DNA of 50,647 bases from Bacillota bacterium (GCA_021783135.1 JAJXUE010000017.1:1-50647); one strand, 5' to 3'; shown: positions 8,932-17,638, counted from the first letter of the stretch. Numbers and translations are program-made. Notes: generated by a model not told the origin, from the sequence alone.

Positions 8932-9318
8932 ATGCAGGATATATTATATCAAGTCACTACAGACAAATCTTTTGACGCTGCGGTGGCTGCAGTCGAAGCC
9001 CAAACGCAAGCAATTGGCTTTAGAGTTATGCATATCCACGATGTTCAGGCTACTTTGGCAGAAAAGGGTTTCGTACGAGAGCCCATAAAAATACTAGAAA
9101 TATGCAATTCCAAGTATGCAGATATGGCGCTAAAAATCGATGTTACTGTCAGCTTATTAATGCCATGCCGTATCAACGTGTATGTGGAGAATGGTGTAAC
9201 TACGATTTGTGCAATAAGACCTAAAGTGCAGGTTGCCATGTATCAAGAACCAAAGTTAGATCAATTCGCGGCTGAGATTGACGCAGCTGTGCAGAAAGTA
9301 GTCGAAGCAAGTATATAA
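8932..9318 (+). CDS. DUF302-family protein
   Basis: A 128-residue soluble protein with the DUF302 pattern: an N-terminal strand-rich segment, HIHDVQATLAEKGF, then EICNSKYADMAL with the conserved Cys, and MPCRINVYVENG. DUF302 proteins have no firmly established reaction but often sit beside sulfur-oxidation or thiol-related genes. Here it follows the SQR-like gene by 68 bases and probably shares its transcript. It ends just before a strong bidirectional hairpin. Family assignment is good; function is unknown. Confidence 0.78.
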   Translation: MQDILYQVTTDKSFDAAVAAVEAQTQAIGFRVMHIHDVQATLAEKGFVREPIKILEICNSKYADMALKIDVTVSLLMPCRINVYVENGVTTICAIRPKVQVAMYQEPKLDQFAAEIDAAVQKVVEASI

Positions 9319-9354
9319 GTAATGTGAATAAGCAATGTAAATCGAGCCACCCAT

Positions 9355-9402
9355 ACAACAACAGGCCATTAGCTGCAAAGTCAGCTAATGGCCTGTTGTT
9401 GT
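9355..9402. terminator. Bidirectional terminator-like 21-bp perfect hairpin
   Basis: Arms 9355-9375 and 9382-9402 pair perfectly with a 6-base loop, between the convergent DUF302 gene and nadA. Confidence 0.8.
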
Positions 9403-9427
9403 GTTGACGCGCTTGAATACAATCTTC

Positions 9428-10525
9428 TTATTGGCTGATCGCGAGCATGCGTTGTAAGGCAATTACGGCGTCGACAGCTGTGCTCTCTGCCACGCTGATT
9501 TGGTTAATAACTTTGCCTTGCACCAGATTTTCCAAGGTCCACAGCAGATGGGGGCGATCAATCCGGTTCATGGTCACACACAAGCACATGGTCGGATTGA
9601 GGCTGAGAATGGTTTTGTCGGGGTTAAGCTGTGCCAGACGGTTGACTAAGTTCAACTCTGTACCGATGGCCCACTCGCTGCCAGGAGGGGCTTGGGAAAT
9701 CATCCGGATAATATATTCCGTCGAACCATTGAGGTCAGCCAGTTGCACCACTTCGCGGCTGCATTCCGGGTGCACAATGACCTTGATGCCCGGATGGGTA
9801 AGACGTGTCTGCGCAATATGTTCCGGCGTAAACCTTTGGTGCACAGAACAATACCCGTGCCACAGCATAAGACGGGGAGGAACGTCCGGCAGCTCGCGGT
9901 CAGGTAACTCGGGATCCCAGAGCAGCATTTCGGCCTGAGCGACACCCAAGTCAGTGCCGGTATTGCGCCCGAGGTGCTCATCGGGCAAGAATAAAATGAT
10001 TTTGTCCTCTTGCCAAGCCCACTCAAATACCTTGCGGGCGTTCGAGGAAGTGCAGGTAAGTCCGCCATGGCGCCCGCAAAAAGCTTTAATTTCGGCAGAG
10101 GAATTGACATAAGTTACCGGGACAATGTCCTTGGCATAATTGGTCGACAAAATTTCCCAGCACTCTTCGACTTGTGCTATATCAGCCATATCTGCCATGG
10201 AGCAGCCGGCCTGCAAATCGGGTAAGATAACTTGCTGCGCATCACTTGTGAGGATGTCAGCAGTTTCGGCCATAAAGTGAACGCCACAAAATATGATATA
10301 TTTTGCCGCCTGCTCTTGCGCCGCCAATTGGGAGAGTTTGAGTGAATCACCGGTATAGTCGGCGTAACAGATTACGTCGTCGCGCTGGTAGTGGTGCCCT
10401 AAAATAACCAACTGATTGCCAAGGGACTTACGGGCTGTCGTAATACGCTTGTCCATTTCAGCCGGGTCAAGTTCAAGATATTCTGTCGGTAAAAGTTGTT
10501 GCATCTCCATCCCCAAATCCCGCAC
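9428..10525 (-). CDS. nadA: Quinolinate synthase NadA
   Basis: [4Fe-4S] enzyme that condenses iminoaspartate (from NadB) with dihydroxyacetone phosphate to make quinolinate for NAD. The 365-residue protein shows ILGHHYQ near the N-terminus and the three expected cluster cysteines in IIFCGVHFMAET, VIVHPECSREV and NPTMCLCVTM. The GTG start directly abuts the nadC stop (TAAGTG). Ribosome-site spacing is poor there, and the in-frame ATG codons five and seven codons later are also possible starts. It is the last gene of nadB-nadC-nadA, and its cluster probably depends on the divergent cysteine desulfurase. Confidence 0.96.
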   Translation of the reverse strand: MRDLGMEMQQLLPTEYLELDPAEMDKRITTARKSLGNQLVILGHHYQRDDVICYADYTGDSLKLSQLAAQEQAAKYIIFCGVHFMAETADILTSDAQQVILPDLQAGCSMADMADIAQVEECWEILSTNYAKDIVPVTYVNSSAEIKAFCGRHGGLTCTSSNARKVFEWAWQEDKIILFLPDEHLGRNTGTDLGVAQAEMLLWDPELPDRELPDVPPRLMLWHGYCSVHQRFTPEHIAQTRLTHPGIKVIVHPECSREVVQLADLNGSTEYIIRMISQAPPGSEWAIGTELNLVNRLAQLNPDKTILSLNPTMCLCVTMNRIDRPHLLWTLENLVQGKVINQISVAESTAVDAVIALQRMLAISQ

Positions 10526-11374
10526 TTAAATGTATTTGCTTGATTCTTTGATGTTGAGGCTGATATCCAAAGCTTTGACGGAATGAGTTAACCAACCGAG
10601 CGAAATGAGATCAACCCCGGTCGCTGCCACCTCGGACAGCGCATCCAGGGTCAACCCGCCTGAGGCCTCGGTCAGGACTTTGCCGTGGGTTAGTTGGACA
10701 GCCTCACGCATCAGGGCAGGAGACATGTTGTCCAACATAATAATGTCAGCACCTGTCTGAAACGCCTCCTTAACTTGCGCTAGGGTTTCTGTCTCAACCT
10801 CAATTTTAACAGTATGGCCTGATCGCTTGCGAACCAATTGTACGGCGGCAGTTATCCCGCCTGCTGCCGCAATGTGGTTGTCTTTAATTAGAACGGCATC
10901 GAACAAACCCAGGCGATGGTTGTATCCCCCGCCTACCCTGACAGCGTATTTCTCCAGTAAACGCAGTCCCGGCGTCGTTTTACGGGTATCCACAATGCGG
11001 CAGTTGTAAGCCTTGATTTGTTCGACTGACTTGCGGGTGGCAGTGGCTACCCCACACAGGTGTTGTAAAAAGTTAAGAGCAACTCGTTCCGCGCTCAACA
11101 GGCTGGCAGTATGTCCACTAATTTTGGCGATGACCTGTCCAGGTGCGAGGCTATCGCCATCTTGTAGCGTTGCTTCGCACTGAACTGAAGGGTCCAAGCG
11201 GCGAAATGCGGTAAATGCGACCTCCAAACCTGCCAATACGCCGTGCTCTTTAGCCAAAAGTTCAGCGCTCGAGGTGTGGTGCGGGTCTACAGTTGCTTCA
11301 GTTGTAAGGTCGTGAAAGCCAATATCTTCTTGCAGAGCAGCTTGCACAATGTCGTTGAAGAGGAAAGAGTTCAT
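10526..11374 (-). CDS. nadC: Nicotinate-nucleotide pyrophosphorylase (carboxylating) NadC
   Basis: Converts quinolinate and PRPP to nicotinate mononucleotide with loss of CO2. The chosen ATG at 11374 has a GGGAGG site and overlaps the nadB stop by four bases (ATGA); a longer reading would run into nadB. The 282-residue protein contains the quinolinate phosphoribosyltransferase pattern: DLTTEA near the start, LNFLQHLCGVAT, DTRKTTPGLR with the substrate-binding Arg/Lys residues, GGGYNHRLGLFDAVLIKDNH and a C-terminal ASGGL loop. Length and motifs are typical. Confidence 0.97.
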   Translation of the reverse strand: MNSFLFNDIVQAALQEDIGFHDLTTEATVDPHHTSSAELLAKEHGVLAGLEVAFTAFRRLDPSVQCEATLQDGDSLAPGQVIAKISGHTASLLSAERVALNFLQHLCGVATATRKSVEQIKAYNCRIVDTRKTTPGLRLLEKYAVRVGGGYNHRLGLFDAVLIKDNHIAAAGGITAAVQLVRKRSGHTVKIEVETETLAQVKEAFQTGADIIMLDNMSPALMREAVQLTHGKVLTEASGGLTLDALSEVAATGVDLISLGWLTHSVKALDISLNIKESSKYI

Positions 11375-12909
11375 GCAGAATACCTCCCGGGGCTTAAGTG
11401 TTGATTTTGCCAAGCTCGGTTTGGCTGCGGGTAGTCAAGCCGGTAGTGACTACCGCGGCTTTCACAGCGGGCCAAAGCAGTCTGGGTAATCATTTTGGCT
11501 AGGGTAAGCATCGACTTCAATTGGATTTCTTCCGCTTGAATTTGGCATGCCAACAGTGTTAACTCTTGCAGGGCAGTTTCCAAACCGTTAGCATCACGCA
11601 ATATGCCGACATAATTCCACATTATACTGTGGAGCTGTGTTAAACGTGGATCATCGTTGCCAAGGGGCCTAAGATGAGGTAGAGACGTTGTAAAAAAGTT
11701 GGGCTCAGGCAGGGTTTGGGGCAGTTGTGGCAGTTGGCTCAAAGCCTGTCCAACTCGTTTGCCAAACACTAACCCTTCGAGAAGAGAGTTGCTGGCCAGT
11801 CGATTAGCTCCGTGCACGCCGGTATTGGCGACTTCACCACATGCCAGTAGAGCGGGCACGTTGGTCTTGCCGTAGCTGTCCGTTTTGATGCCGCCGATAG
11901 TAAAGTGGGCAGCAGGTGTCACGGGAATCCAGTCACGGCTGGGCTGAAGACCATGGCGCTGAAGTTTAGCAAAGATATTAGGGAAACGGCTGCTAAAGCT
12001 TGCCCCCAGCGAAGTAGCATCCAAATAGACTCGCTTGCCGTTTTGTTGTTGTGCCAGAATGGCTCGGCTGACAACATCACGTGGGGCCAAATCTGCCATT
12101 GGGTGATATTGCGGCATAAAGCGGGTTCCTACATCATCTACGAGCACTGCACCCTCACCGCGGACTGCTTCGGAGATCAGAAAAAGTGGGCTATCGGTCA
12201 AATCAAGCGCAGTAGGGTGAAATTGCATAAATTCCAAGTCCGTTAGTAAAGCCCCGGCTTGCCAAGCCAGAACGAGACCATCCCCGGTGCTAAAGGGAGA
12301 GTTGGTGGTGCGCCCATAAAGCTGTCCGCATCCTCCTGTGGCTAACACCACACCGCGAGCAGCAAAGTAAGTTGCTTCGCCGCTACAATCTGCTATGGCG
12401 CCGTAACAACGACCGTTAACAGTCACAAGTTCTAAAGCGTTGGTAGAAGGTAACAGTGAAATGGAACCATTAGCTTGCGCTTGCCGGTAGAGTGATTGCC
12501 AGATTTCATTACCGGTATCGTCGCCATGGTGTACTACACGGGCCAGACTGTGAGCCCCTTCCCGTCCAAGCGCCAATTCACCTGAAGCGGCCAAATCGAA
12601 GCGAGTACCCCAGTCCAGCAGACTATCGATTACGGCGGGAGCTTCGCCGGTGAGGATTTCTACGGTTTCAGGACGACATATTCCCGCACCTGCCGCTAAA
12701 GTATCGGATTTGTGCAACTCGGGAGAATCGGTTTTGCCTATTGCAGCGGCGATCCCGCCTTGGGCCAAAGTACTGTTGCATATGTCGAGGCGGTCCTTGG
12801 CAATGAGCGTAACCTTGCCGAATTGGGCGGCTCCAAGGGCGCTGGATAATCCTGCCACACCGCTGCCTATGATCAAAAAATCTGTCTTTATCACACGCAT
12901 ATAAGACAT
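11371..12909 (-). CDS. nadB: L-aspartate oxidase NadB
   Basis: FAD enzyme that oxidises L-aspartate to iminoaspartate, the first step of de novo NAD synthesis. FAD-binding GSGVAGLSSAL lies near residues 16-26. The succinate-dehydrogenase-like segments AQGGIAAA, HHGDDTGNEI and LMQFHPTAL-type EFMQFHPTALDL follow, then GGIKTD and GEVANTGVHGANRLASNSLLE near residue 380. 512 residues is normal. ATG at 12909 is used; a second ATG three codons later is a possible alternative. First gene of the nadBCA operon, under the operator at 12958-12979. Confidence 0.96.
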   Translation of the reverse strand: MSYMRVIKTDFLIIGSGVAGLSSALGAAQFGKVTLIAKDRLDICNSTLAQGGIAAAIGKTDSPELHKSDTLAAGAGICRPETVEILTGEAPAVIDSLLDWGTRFDLAASGELALGREGAHSLARVVHHGDDTGNEIWQSLYRQAQANGSISLLPSTNALELVTVNGRCYGAIADCSGEATYFAARGVVLATGGCGQLYGRTTNSPFSTGDGLVLAWQAGALLTDLEFMQFHPTALDLTDSPLFLISEAVRGEGAVLVDDVGTRFMPQYHPMADLAPRDVVSRAILAQQQNGKRVYLDATSLGASFSSRFPNIFAKLQRHGLQPSRDWIPVTPAAHFTIGGIKTDSYGKTNVPALLACGEVANTGVHGANRLASNSLLEGLVFGKRVGQALSQLPQLPQTLPEPNFFTTSLPHLRPLGNDDPRLTQLHSIMWNYVGILRDANGLETALQELTLLACQIQAEEIQLKSMLTLAKMITQTALARCESRGSHYRLDYPQPNRAWQNQHLSPGRYSA

Positions 12910-12934
12910 CTCGCCTTCTCATTTGTTAACTTCA

Positions 12935-12963
12935 GTTTTACCAGAGTATAATAAATGTGTCAA
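12935..12963 (-). promoter_or_regulatory. Probable nadBCA promoter
   Basis: On the minus strand TTGACA (complement of 12958-12963), 17-base spacer, TAAAAC (complement of 12935-12940). The -35 box forms one arm of the NiaR-type palindrome. The -10 box is weak. Confidence 0.4.
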
Positions 12964-12979
12964 GACACCTGTATTGACA
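12958..12979. promoter_or_regulatory. NiaR-type operator between the nad operons
   Basis: Inverted repeat TGTCAA-N10-TTGACA with core GACACCTGT, resembling described NiaR (YrxA) sites. Each arm is also the -35 box of one of the two divergent promoters, so one bound repressor could block both. Confidence 0.7.
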
Positions 12980-13002
12980 TTGTGTGCGGTAAGTTTTACA
13001 AT
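12974..13002 (+). promoter_or_regulatory. Promoter of the nifS-like/niaR operon
   Basis: TTGACA (12974-12979), 17-base spacer, TACAAT (12997-13002). It is near consensus and overlaps the NiaR-type operator. Confidence 0.7.
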
Positions 13003-13043
13003 CATTCATAAACTGGCGCCAGAGATAGGAGAAGTGGTTATTT

Positions 13044-14198
13044 GTGCTTTATTTGGATTATGCCGCTACGACGCCGGTTCGACCGGAAGTACAACAAGAA
13101 ATGGCGAACTATTTTGCGGCTCAGTTTGCTAATCCGCATAGTCCACATGATGCCGGATTGGCAGCTAAAGCAGAGGTAGAAGGCGCCAGACGAAGGATTG
13201 CCACAGTTTTGGGCATTTGGCCCAGGCAGATTGTCTTTACTTCGGGTGGAACGGAAGCTAACAATCTTGCTGTTTTCGGTCTGGCGAGGGCCGCCCGTAA
13301 GAACGGCAAACGCGTTCTCACAACAGCTATTGAACATAAATCTGTGCTTTCTCCGATTGAGGCCTTAACCAGGGAAGGATTTAATGCGGACTTGTTGCCA
13401 GTAGACAGCTATGGTACGGTCGATTTGGCAGGGATAGACAATAAACTTACCGCGGACACGCTGCTCATAGCTCTAGCGCATGCGAACAATGAGATCGGCA
13501 CGATTCAACCTATTAGCAAAATAGCCGGTCTTATCAGGGACAAAAGTAGGGGTAAAAAGATTTATTTGCACTGTGATGCAGTGCAAAGTTTCGGTAAAAT
13601 CCCGGTGCAGTTTGCGGCGCTAGGTGTAGATACGCTAACCATTAGCGGACATAAAATATACGGACCCAAAGGGATTGGGGTATTAATTATTGCCCCGGGA
13701 GTCAGGCTCGAACCGCTGATGTTTGGCGGGGACCAAGAAAGAGGCCTGCGTCCTGGCACCTTAAATGTTCCCGCGGTAATGGGCTTGGCCAAGGCGGTAG
13801 AGTTGGCAGCTGCGGAGCTAGACCGGGAGAGCAGTAGACAGAATGTATTGTGCAAACTCGCGTTGCGTGAATTGTTGCAGCTTGAAGGAGTTTATCTTAA
13901 CGGTCATCCTGACAACCGCTTACCCAACAATATCAACCTTGGTATCAAGGGAATTGAAGGTCAAGTTTTAGTTGCGGAAATGGCTGCTCGAGGCATCGCG
14001 GTGAGTGCCGGGTCAGCGTGCTCAAGTGGGTCGGTTGAACCGTCGCATGTACTGCTTGGCATCGGACAAAGTCGGGAACAGGCGTACGAATGCCTGCGGA
14101 TAACAATTGGCCGAGATACCAGTCGAAGTGATATGGAGCAGTTTATTGCTGCGTTTGCAACAGTCAAACAAAATCTTGCCGGACGCTTTCTAACATAG
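13044..14198 (+). CDS. nifS: NifS/IscS-type cysteine desulfurase of the NAD cluster
   Basis: PLP enzyme that removes sulfur from cysteine and passes it on as a persulfide. The 384-residue class V aminotransferase fold starts with YLDYAATTPVRPEV. It has SGGTEANNLAV, the PLP lysine in SGHKIYGPKG (K204) and the catalytic Cys326 in AGSACSSGSVEPSHVL. The GTG start follows AGGAGAAG. In Bacillus the nifS-yrxA pair is likewise divergent from nadBAC and NifS serves the NadA cluster. The same layout here implies the same role. The next gene follows after 31 bases. Confidence 0.93.
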   Translation: MLYLDYAATTPVRPEVQQEMANYFAAQFANPHSPHDAGLAAKAEVEGARRRIATVLGIWPRQIVFTSGGTEANNLAVFGLARAARKNGKRVLTTAIEHKSVLSPIEALTREGFNADLLPVDSYGTVDLAGIDNKLTADTLLIALAHANNEIGTIQPISKIAGLIRDKSRGKKIYLHCDAVQSFGKIPVQFAALGVDTLTISGHKIYGPKGIGVLIIAPGVRLEPLMFGGDQERGLRPGTLNVPAVMGLAKAVELAAAELDRESSRQNVLCKLALRELLQLEGVYLNGHPDNRLPNNINLGIKGIEGQVLVAEMAARGIAVSAGSACSSGSVEPSHVLLGIGQSREQAYECLRITIGRDTSRSDMEQFIAAFATVKQNLAGRFLT

Positions 14199-14229
14199 CT
14201 GGCGTTTGGTTATGTAATAGGTGGGGGTG

Positions 14230-14769
14230 ATGAAACTGCGGCGAGATGGACAGCTTGGAGAGGCCAGACGGGCTCATTTGTTGAATCTGTTAAAGGATAG
14301 TCAATTGCCAGTCAAGGCTGCCGATTTAGCTAAAAATACCGGTGTCAGCAGACAAGTCATTGTACAGGATATCGCCTTATTACGGGCTAGGCGCGAACCG
14401 CTAATGGCTACGCCCCAAGGCTATTTATACCTGCCGGCCCAGGTGCAAATCGAGGGGGTACGTACGATAATATTTAGTTGTCATACCTATGCCGATACGG
14501 AAACAGAATTAAACATCATGGTTGACCATGGAGTCACAGTTATCGATGTGGGAATCGAGCATTCGGTGTATGCTCGGAATATTCGCCCCCTAGGACTAAA
14601 AAATCGCATGGATGTTAAGACGTTCCTCCAGCAAATGGCTGCTTCAGACGCCTCGTTATTAAGCTCGCTCACCGGTGGTCTGCATTTTCACACCTTAGAG
14701 GCTTCTCGACAGGAAATTATTGAACAGGCACGGCAGGAACTTGCTAGTCGAGGCTTCATTGCGGAGTGA
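14230..14769 (+). CDS. niaR: NiaR (YrxA) transcriptional repressor of NAD synthesis
   Basis: Niacin-responsive repressor. The 179-residue protein has an N-terminal HTH_11-type winged helix (VKAADLAKNTGVSRQVIVQDI, split here as residues about 27-47), then a 3H domain named for conserved histidines. Histidines visible at SCHTYADTETEL, IEHSVYARNI and GGLHFHTLEA fit its metal-binding role. ATG at 14230 is chosen because AGGTGGG lies about five bases upstream; GTG 14221 overlaps that site. It is cotranscribed with the desulfurase and is expected to bind the operator at 12958-12979, repressing its own operon as well as nadBCA. Confidence 0.92.
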   Translation: MKLRRDGQLGEARRAHLLNLLKDSQLPVKAADLAKNTGVSRQVIVQDIALLRARREPLMATPQGYLYLPAQVQIEGVRTIIFSCHTYADTETELNIMVDHGVTVIDVGIEHSVYARNIRPLGLKNRMDVKTFLQQMAASDASLLSSLTGGLHFHTLEASRQEIIEQARQELASRGFIAE

Positions 14770-14798
14770 CCGGGACAGTTTATCTGCCCGGTTTTTTT
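14770..14798 (+). terminator. Terminator of the nifS-niaR operon
   Basis: CCGGG-A-CAG / CTG-CCCGG stem with one bulge, followed by seven T. The remaining stretch to 15004 holds no convincing promoter or ORF. Confidence 0.9.
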
Positions 14799-15004
14799 GT
14801 GCCCACAGACAAGGCTTTTCTTACAGCGGAAAGCTTGTTACAATAATTATAGTTAAGCTAGTACCGCTAATTGGTTTTAGTACATATTTTAAGAAAACAA
14901 GTAAGAAAATAAGGTGAGTTAATGGTAGAATTTAGCTTTTTATATATATAATGAAGGAATCACTGCAGCCCTGTCGAATACGAAAATGAGATGGAGAACT
15001 CTTA

Positions 15005-16063
15005 ATGATTCAAGAAATTGATGTCGATGGATTGGTTAAATTGACCAATCCCGTGTTTGTTGATGTTCGCTCGGAAAGCGAGTTTGCCGAAGCAACGATT
15101 CCCGGGGCAGTCAACTTGCCCATTTTTGCCGATGCAGAAAGGGCACAGGTTGGAACCGCATACCGTCAGGTAAGTCCCCTAGCTGCGAAGGACTTGGGTT
15201 TAGCTATTGTAGCGCCTAAGCTACCCCGACTGGTCAAGCAGTGTCGTGAATTGGGGACAAAGGGAGAATTAGTAATTTTTTGTTGGCGCGGTGGCATGCG
15301 TAGTCGCGCTGTTGCCAGCATAATTGATTTGATGGGCATCAAGGTTTATCGTTTGCAGGGTGGCTACAAGGCATACCGCCGTTCAATAGTGACTTACTGG
15401 GAACAGCCTGAGCTGCCATTTGATGTAGTTGTGCTGCGCGGCAATACAGGCACTGGCAAGACCCAGTTGATTCAGGCTTTGCGTGAGCATGGTCTGCCGG
15501 CTGTCGATCTGGAGAACCTAGCCAATAATCGTGGTTCGGTATTTGGTGCGGTTGGTTTGGGCGCAGCGCCGAGTCAAAAACAATTTGAAGCGTGTCTGCG
15601 GGAAGAAATTCGTGCCTTTGGGCCTGTCAAATATGTTGTGGTGGAGTGTGAGAGTAAACGTATTGGCAGGGTAGTGTTGCCGGAGGTGCTACATAAAGGG
15701 ATGCAATCCGGTAAACAGCTACTTGTGTATGACAGTGTGCCTAACCGAGTAAGGCGATTGGTGAAGGAATATACTGCTTTTTTGACCTCTGATCCTGAAC
15801 TTGAGGCGGCCCTGTCCCGCTTGGATAAAAGATTGGGTTATGCCAAAACGGACGAGCTTAAAACCAAGTTGTCAAACGGGGAATATGCCGAGTTTACACG
15901 GATCTTACTGCAGGAGTACTATGATCCTTTGTATGGTTATCCTAACCAGCCGGATGCAGCTTATAGCTTGTCGGTCGCGATGGAACAACCTGCACAAGCA
16001 CTAGAAATAATTGAAGATTTTTTGGGCAGTTTGGAGGAAGGCAATGGAGCAATTCTATCTTGA
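15005..16063 (+). CDS. mnmH: tRNA 2-selenouridine(34) synthase MnmH (SelU)
   Basis: Replaces sulfur by selenium at wobble 2-thiouridine of tRNAs for Lys, Glu and Gln, using selenophosphate. It has an N-terminal rhodanese domain with catalytic Cys93 in IFCWRGGMRSRA, then a P-loop domain with GNTGTGKT near residue 147. At 352 residues it is full length. Its presence implies a selenophosphate supply (selD), which is not in this window. The next gene starts inside its last codons. It is not clearly connected to the RodZ-type genes downstream except by position. Confidence 0.95.
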   Translation: MIQEIDVDGLVKLTNPVFVDVRSESEFAEATIPGAVNLPIFADAERAQVGTAYRQVSPLAAKDLGLAIVAPKLPRLVKQCRELGTKGELVIFCWRGGMRSRAVASIIDLMGIKVYRLQGGYKAYRRSIVTYWEQPELPFDVVVLRGNTGTGKTQLIQALREHGLPAVDLENLANNRGSVFGAVGLGAAPSQKQFEACLREEIRAFGPVKYVVVECESKRIGRVVLPEVLHKGMQSGKQLLVYDSVPNRVRRLVKEYTAFLTSDPELEAALSRLDKRLGYAKTDELKTKLSNGEYAEFTRILLQEYYDPLYGYPNQPDAAYSLSVAMEQPAQALEIIEDFLGSLEEGNGAILS

Positions 16064-16811
16064 GTATGACATCCATTTCAATCGGCCCGGTATCATGGGT
16101 TCCATAACTACCTTGCTTGGCATGCTGAACATCAATATTAAGCAGGTTGCTAGTATTGGCGAAAATCGACGCGGATTTTTAATTGAATGCAGTAATCCGT
16201 TGAAGCTTGACGCTTTAGCGCGCACCTTAGCGCAAGTTGAGTATGTTAGTGTGCCTAAGCTGCGTGAGCCGACCCTGCTAGACATGATTGCCTTAAAACA
16301 CGGCAAGCGCTTAGAGGTGGTGAGCACTGAACCGCCAACCTACTGCTTTGTGCGCGAGGAGTTGGGTCTTTTAATCGACTTTTTGGGTGATATGTTAAAA
16401 GAGGGTGGTAGCAAACTAATCGGCATTCGCGGCATGCCAAGAGTTGGAAAAAGTGAAGCTTCCATTGCGGCTTGTGTATATGCCAATAAAAAATGGACGT
16501 TAATTTCTTCCACGATTATTAGGCAGACGATTCGGACGCAACTATCGGACGAAGAACAAACAGACAGTACGGTGTTTCTCATTGATGCTATAACCAGTAC
16601 ATCGCGGGGAACACCCGCGCATCTTGAATTGCTTGATCAAATTATACATGGACCCGGCGCCAAAATTGTTGAACATCCGGACGTTCTAATGCGTGATGGC
16701 GGTTATTCGCCTACTTTATTTGATTTAATTATTGAGCTCAGGCAACAACCTGATGAAGAAATTAAACTGCAGGAGATTGCCTCAAGTTTTTCCTCATTCG
16801 ATTTGAGTTAG
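16044..16811 (+). CDS. DUF3388 (YmfK-like) protein, ACT-like N-terminus
   Basis: A 255-residue protein matching the YmfK/DUF3388 family found upstream of rodZ and pgsA in many Firmicutes; the function is not known. The first 75 residues (DIHFNRPGIMGSITTLLGML, INIKQV) look like an ACT ligand-binding fold. The remainder has a possible nucleotide-binding loop GMPRVGKSEA (about 133-142) and a segment resembling a P-loop NTPase. ATG at 16044 has a GGAGG site and overlaps the end of mnmH by 20 bases. A start at 16011 would lie deeper inside mnmH without a ribosome site. rodZ follows after 17 bases. Confidence 0.85.
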   Translation: MEQFYLEYDIHFNRPGIMGSITTLLGMLNINIKQVASIGENRRGFLIECSNPLKLDALARTLAQVEYVSVPKLREPTLLDMIALKHGKRLEVVSTEPPTYCFVREELGLLIDFLGDMLKEGGSKLIGIRGMPRVGKSEASIAACVYANKKWTLISSTIIRQTIRTQLSDEEQTDSTVFLIDAITSTSRGTPAHLELLDQIIHGPGAKIVEHPDVLMRDGGYSPTLFDLIIELRQQPDEEIKLQEIASSFSSFDLS

Positions 16812-16828
16812 TCCTTAGGAGGTAATGT

Positions 16829-17638
16829 ATGGCTGCAATCGGAGAGATCCTGCGGGAGGCCCGCCAAAGTAAAGGTCTGAGTTTGTCAGAACTAGAGGAA
16901 ATAACCAAAATTCGCACACATTATTTAAAGGCCTTGGAGGACGAGAACTTTGACGAGTTGCCGGGCAAGACTTATGTCAAAGGATTTTTAGGTACTTATG
17001 CCCGAGCGTTAGGACTTGATCCTAAAGCCATTTTGACTAGTTTCAATGTAGGAGAACCTCAAGAAAAAGTACTTGATAAACCTGAGGCGCCGCTGAGGCC
17101 AAGGTCTAGGTCTAGGAGAGTTGTGCCGCGTTGGTTGACCATAAGCGTTTTGTGCATACTGGCGGTAATTACCTTGTTTGGCGTTAATTCAATTGGAACT
17201 AAACACCCGGCCCAGTCGGTTAGTCCTCCTGCGCAACCTAAAACGGCTGCGAATAAACCTCTAAATCGCCAACTTGCGACCAAACCACCGACCAAGCAAT
17301 CTGTACCGCCACAATCTAAGCCTGCGACGCCGGCCCAAGGCACCGCGCAAAATGTTGCGCCGTCTGTAGGCTCCAATCCAGCTCAGTTGTCCTTGGTCAT
17401 CAAGTTTACGGCGGATTGCTGGCTGCTGTATAAGACCGACAACCAACAAGCGGTTCAAGGCTCTTTTACGTCTGGTACAACCAAGGTAATCACAGCGCAA
17501 AACAACATCACCTTTGTCACAGTGGGCAGTGCCGGCGCAATGCAACTTACGTTAAATGGCACTCCACTCCGCTCGCTTGGTGGCTTGGGCAAGGTAGTGA
17601 ACAACATCGTGTTTACCAGAAGTGATATTGGGCAATAG
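16829..17638 (+). CDS. rodZ: RodZ-like helix-turn-helix membrane protein
   Basis: Cell-shape protein that links the MreB cytoskeleton to the wall-synthesis machinery. The cytoplasmic N-terminal HTH (about residues 5-70: ILREARQSKGLSLSELE, YVKGFLGTYARALG) is followed by a basic stretch, one transmembrane helix (about 100-118), a Pro/Lys/Gln-rich linker and a C-terminal extracytoplasmic DUF4115 domain (about 185-269). The length and order match the family. AGGAGG precedes ATG. It is likely cotranscribed with the DUF3388 gene. Confidence 0.9.
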   Translation: MAAIGEILREARQSKGLSLSELEEITKIRTHYLKALEDENFDELPGKTYVKGFLGTYARALGLDPKAILTSFNVGEPQEKVLDKPEAPLRPRSRSRRVVPRWLTISVLCILAVITLFGVNSIGTKHPAQSVSPPAQPKTAANKPLNRQLATKPPTKQSVPPQSKPATPAQGTAQNVAPSVGSNPAQLSLVIKFTADCWLLYKTDNQQAVQGSFTSGTTKVITAQNNITFVTVGSAGAMQLTLNGTPLRSLGGLGKVVNNIVFTRSDIGQ

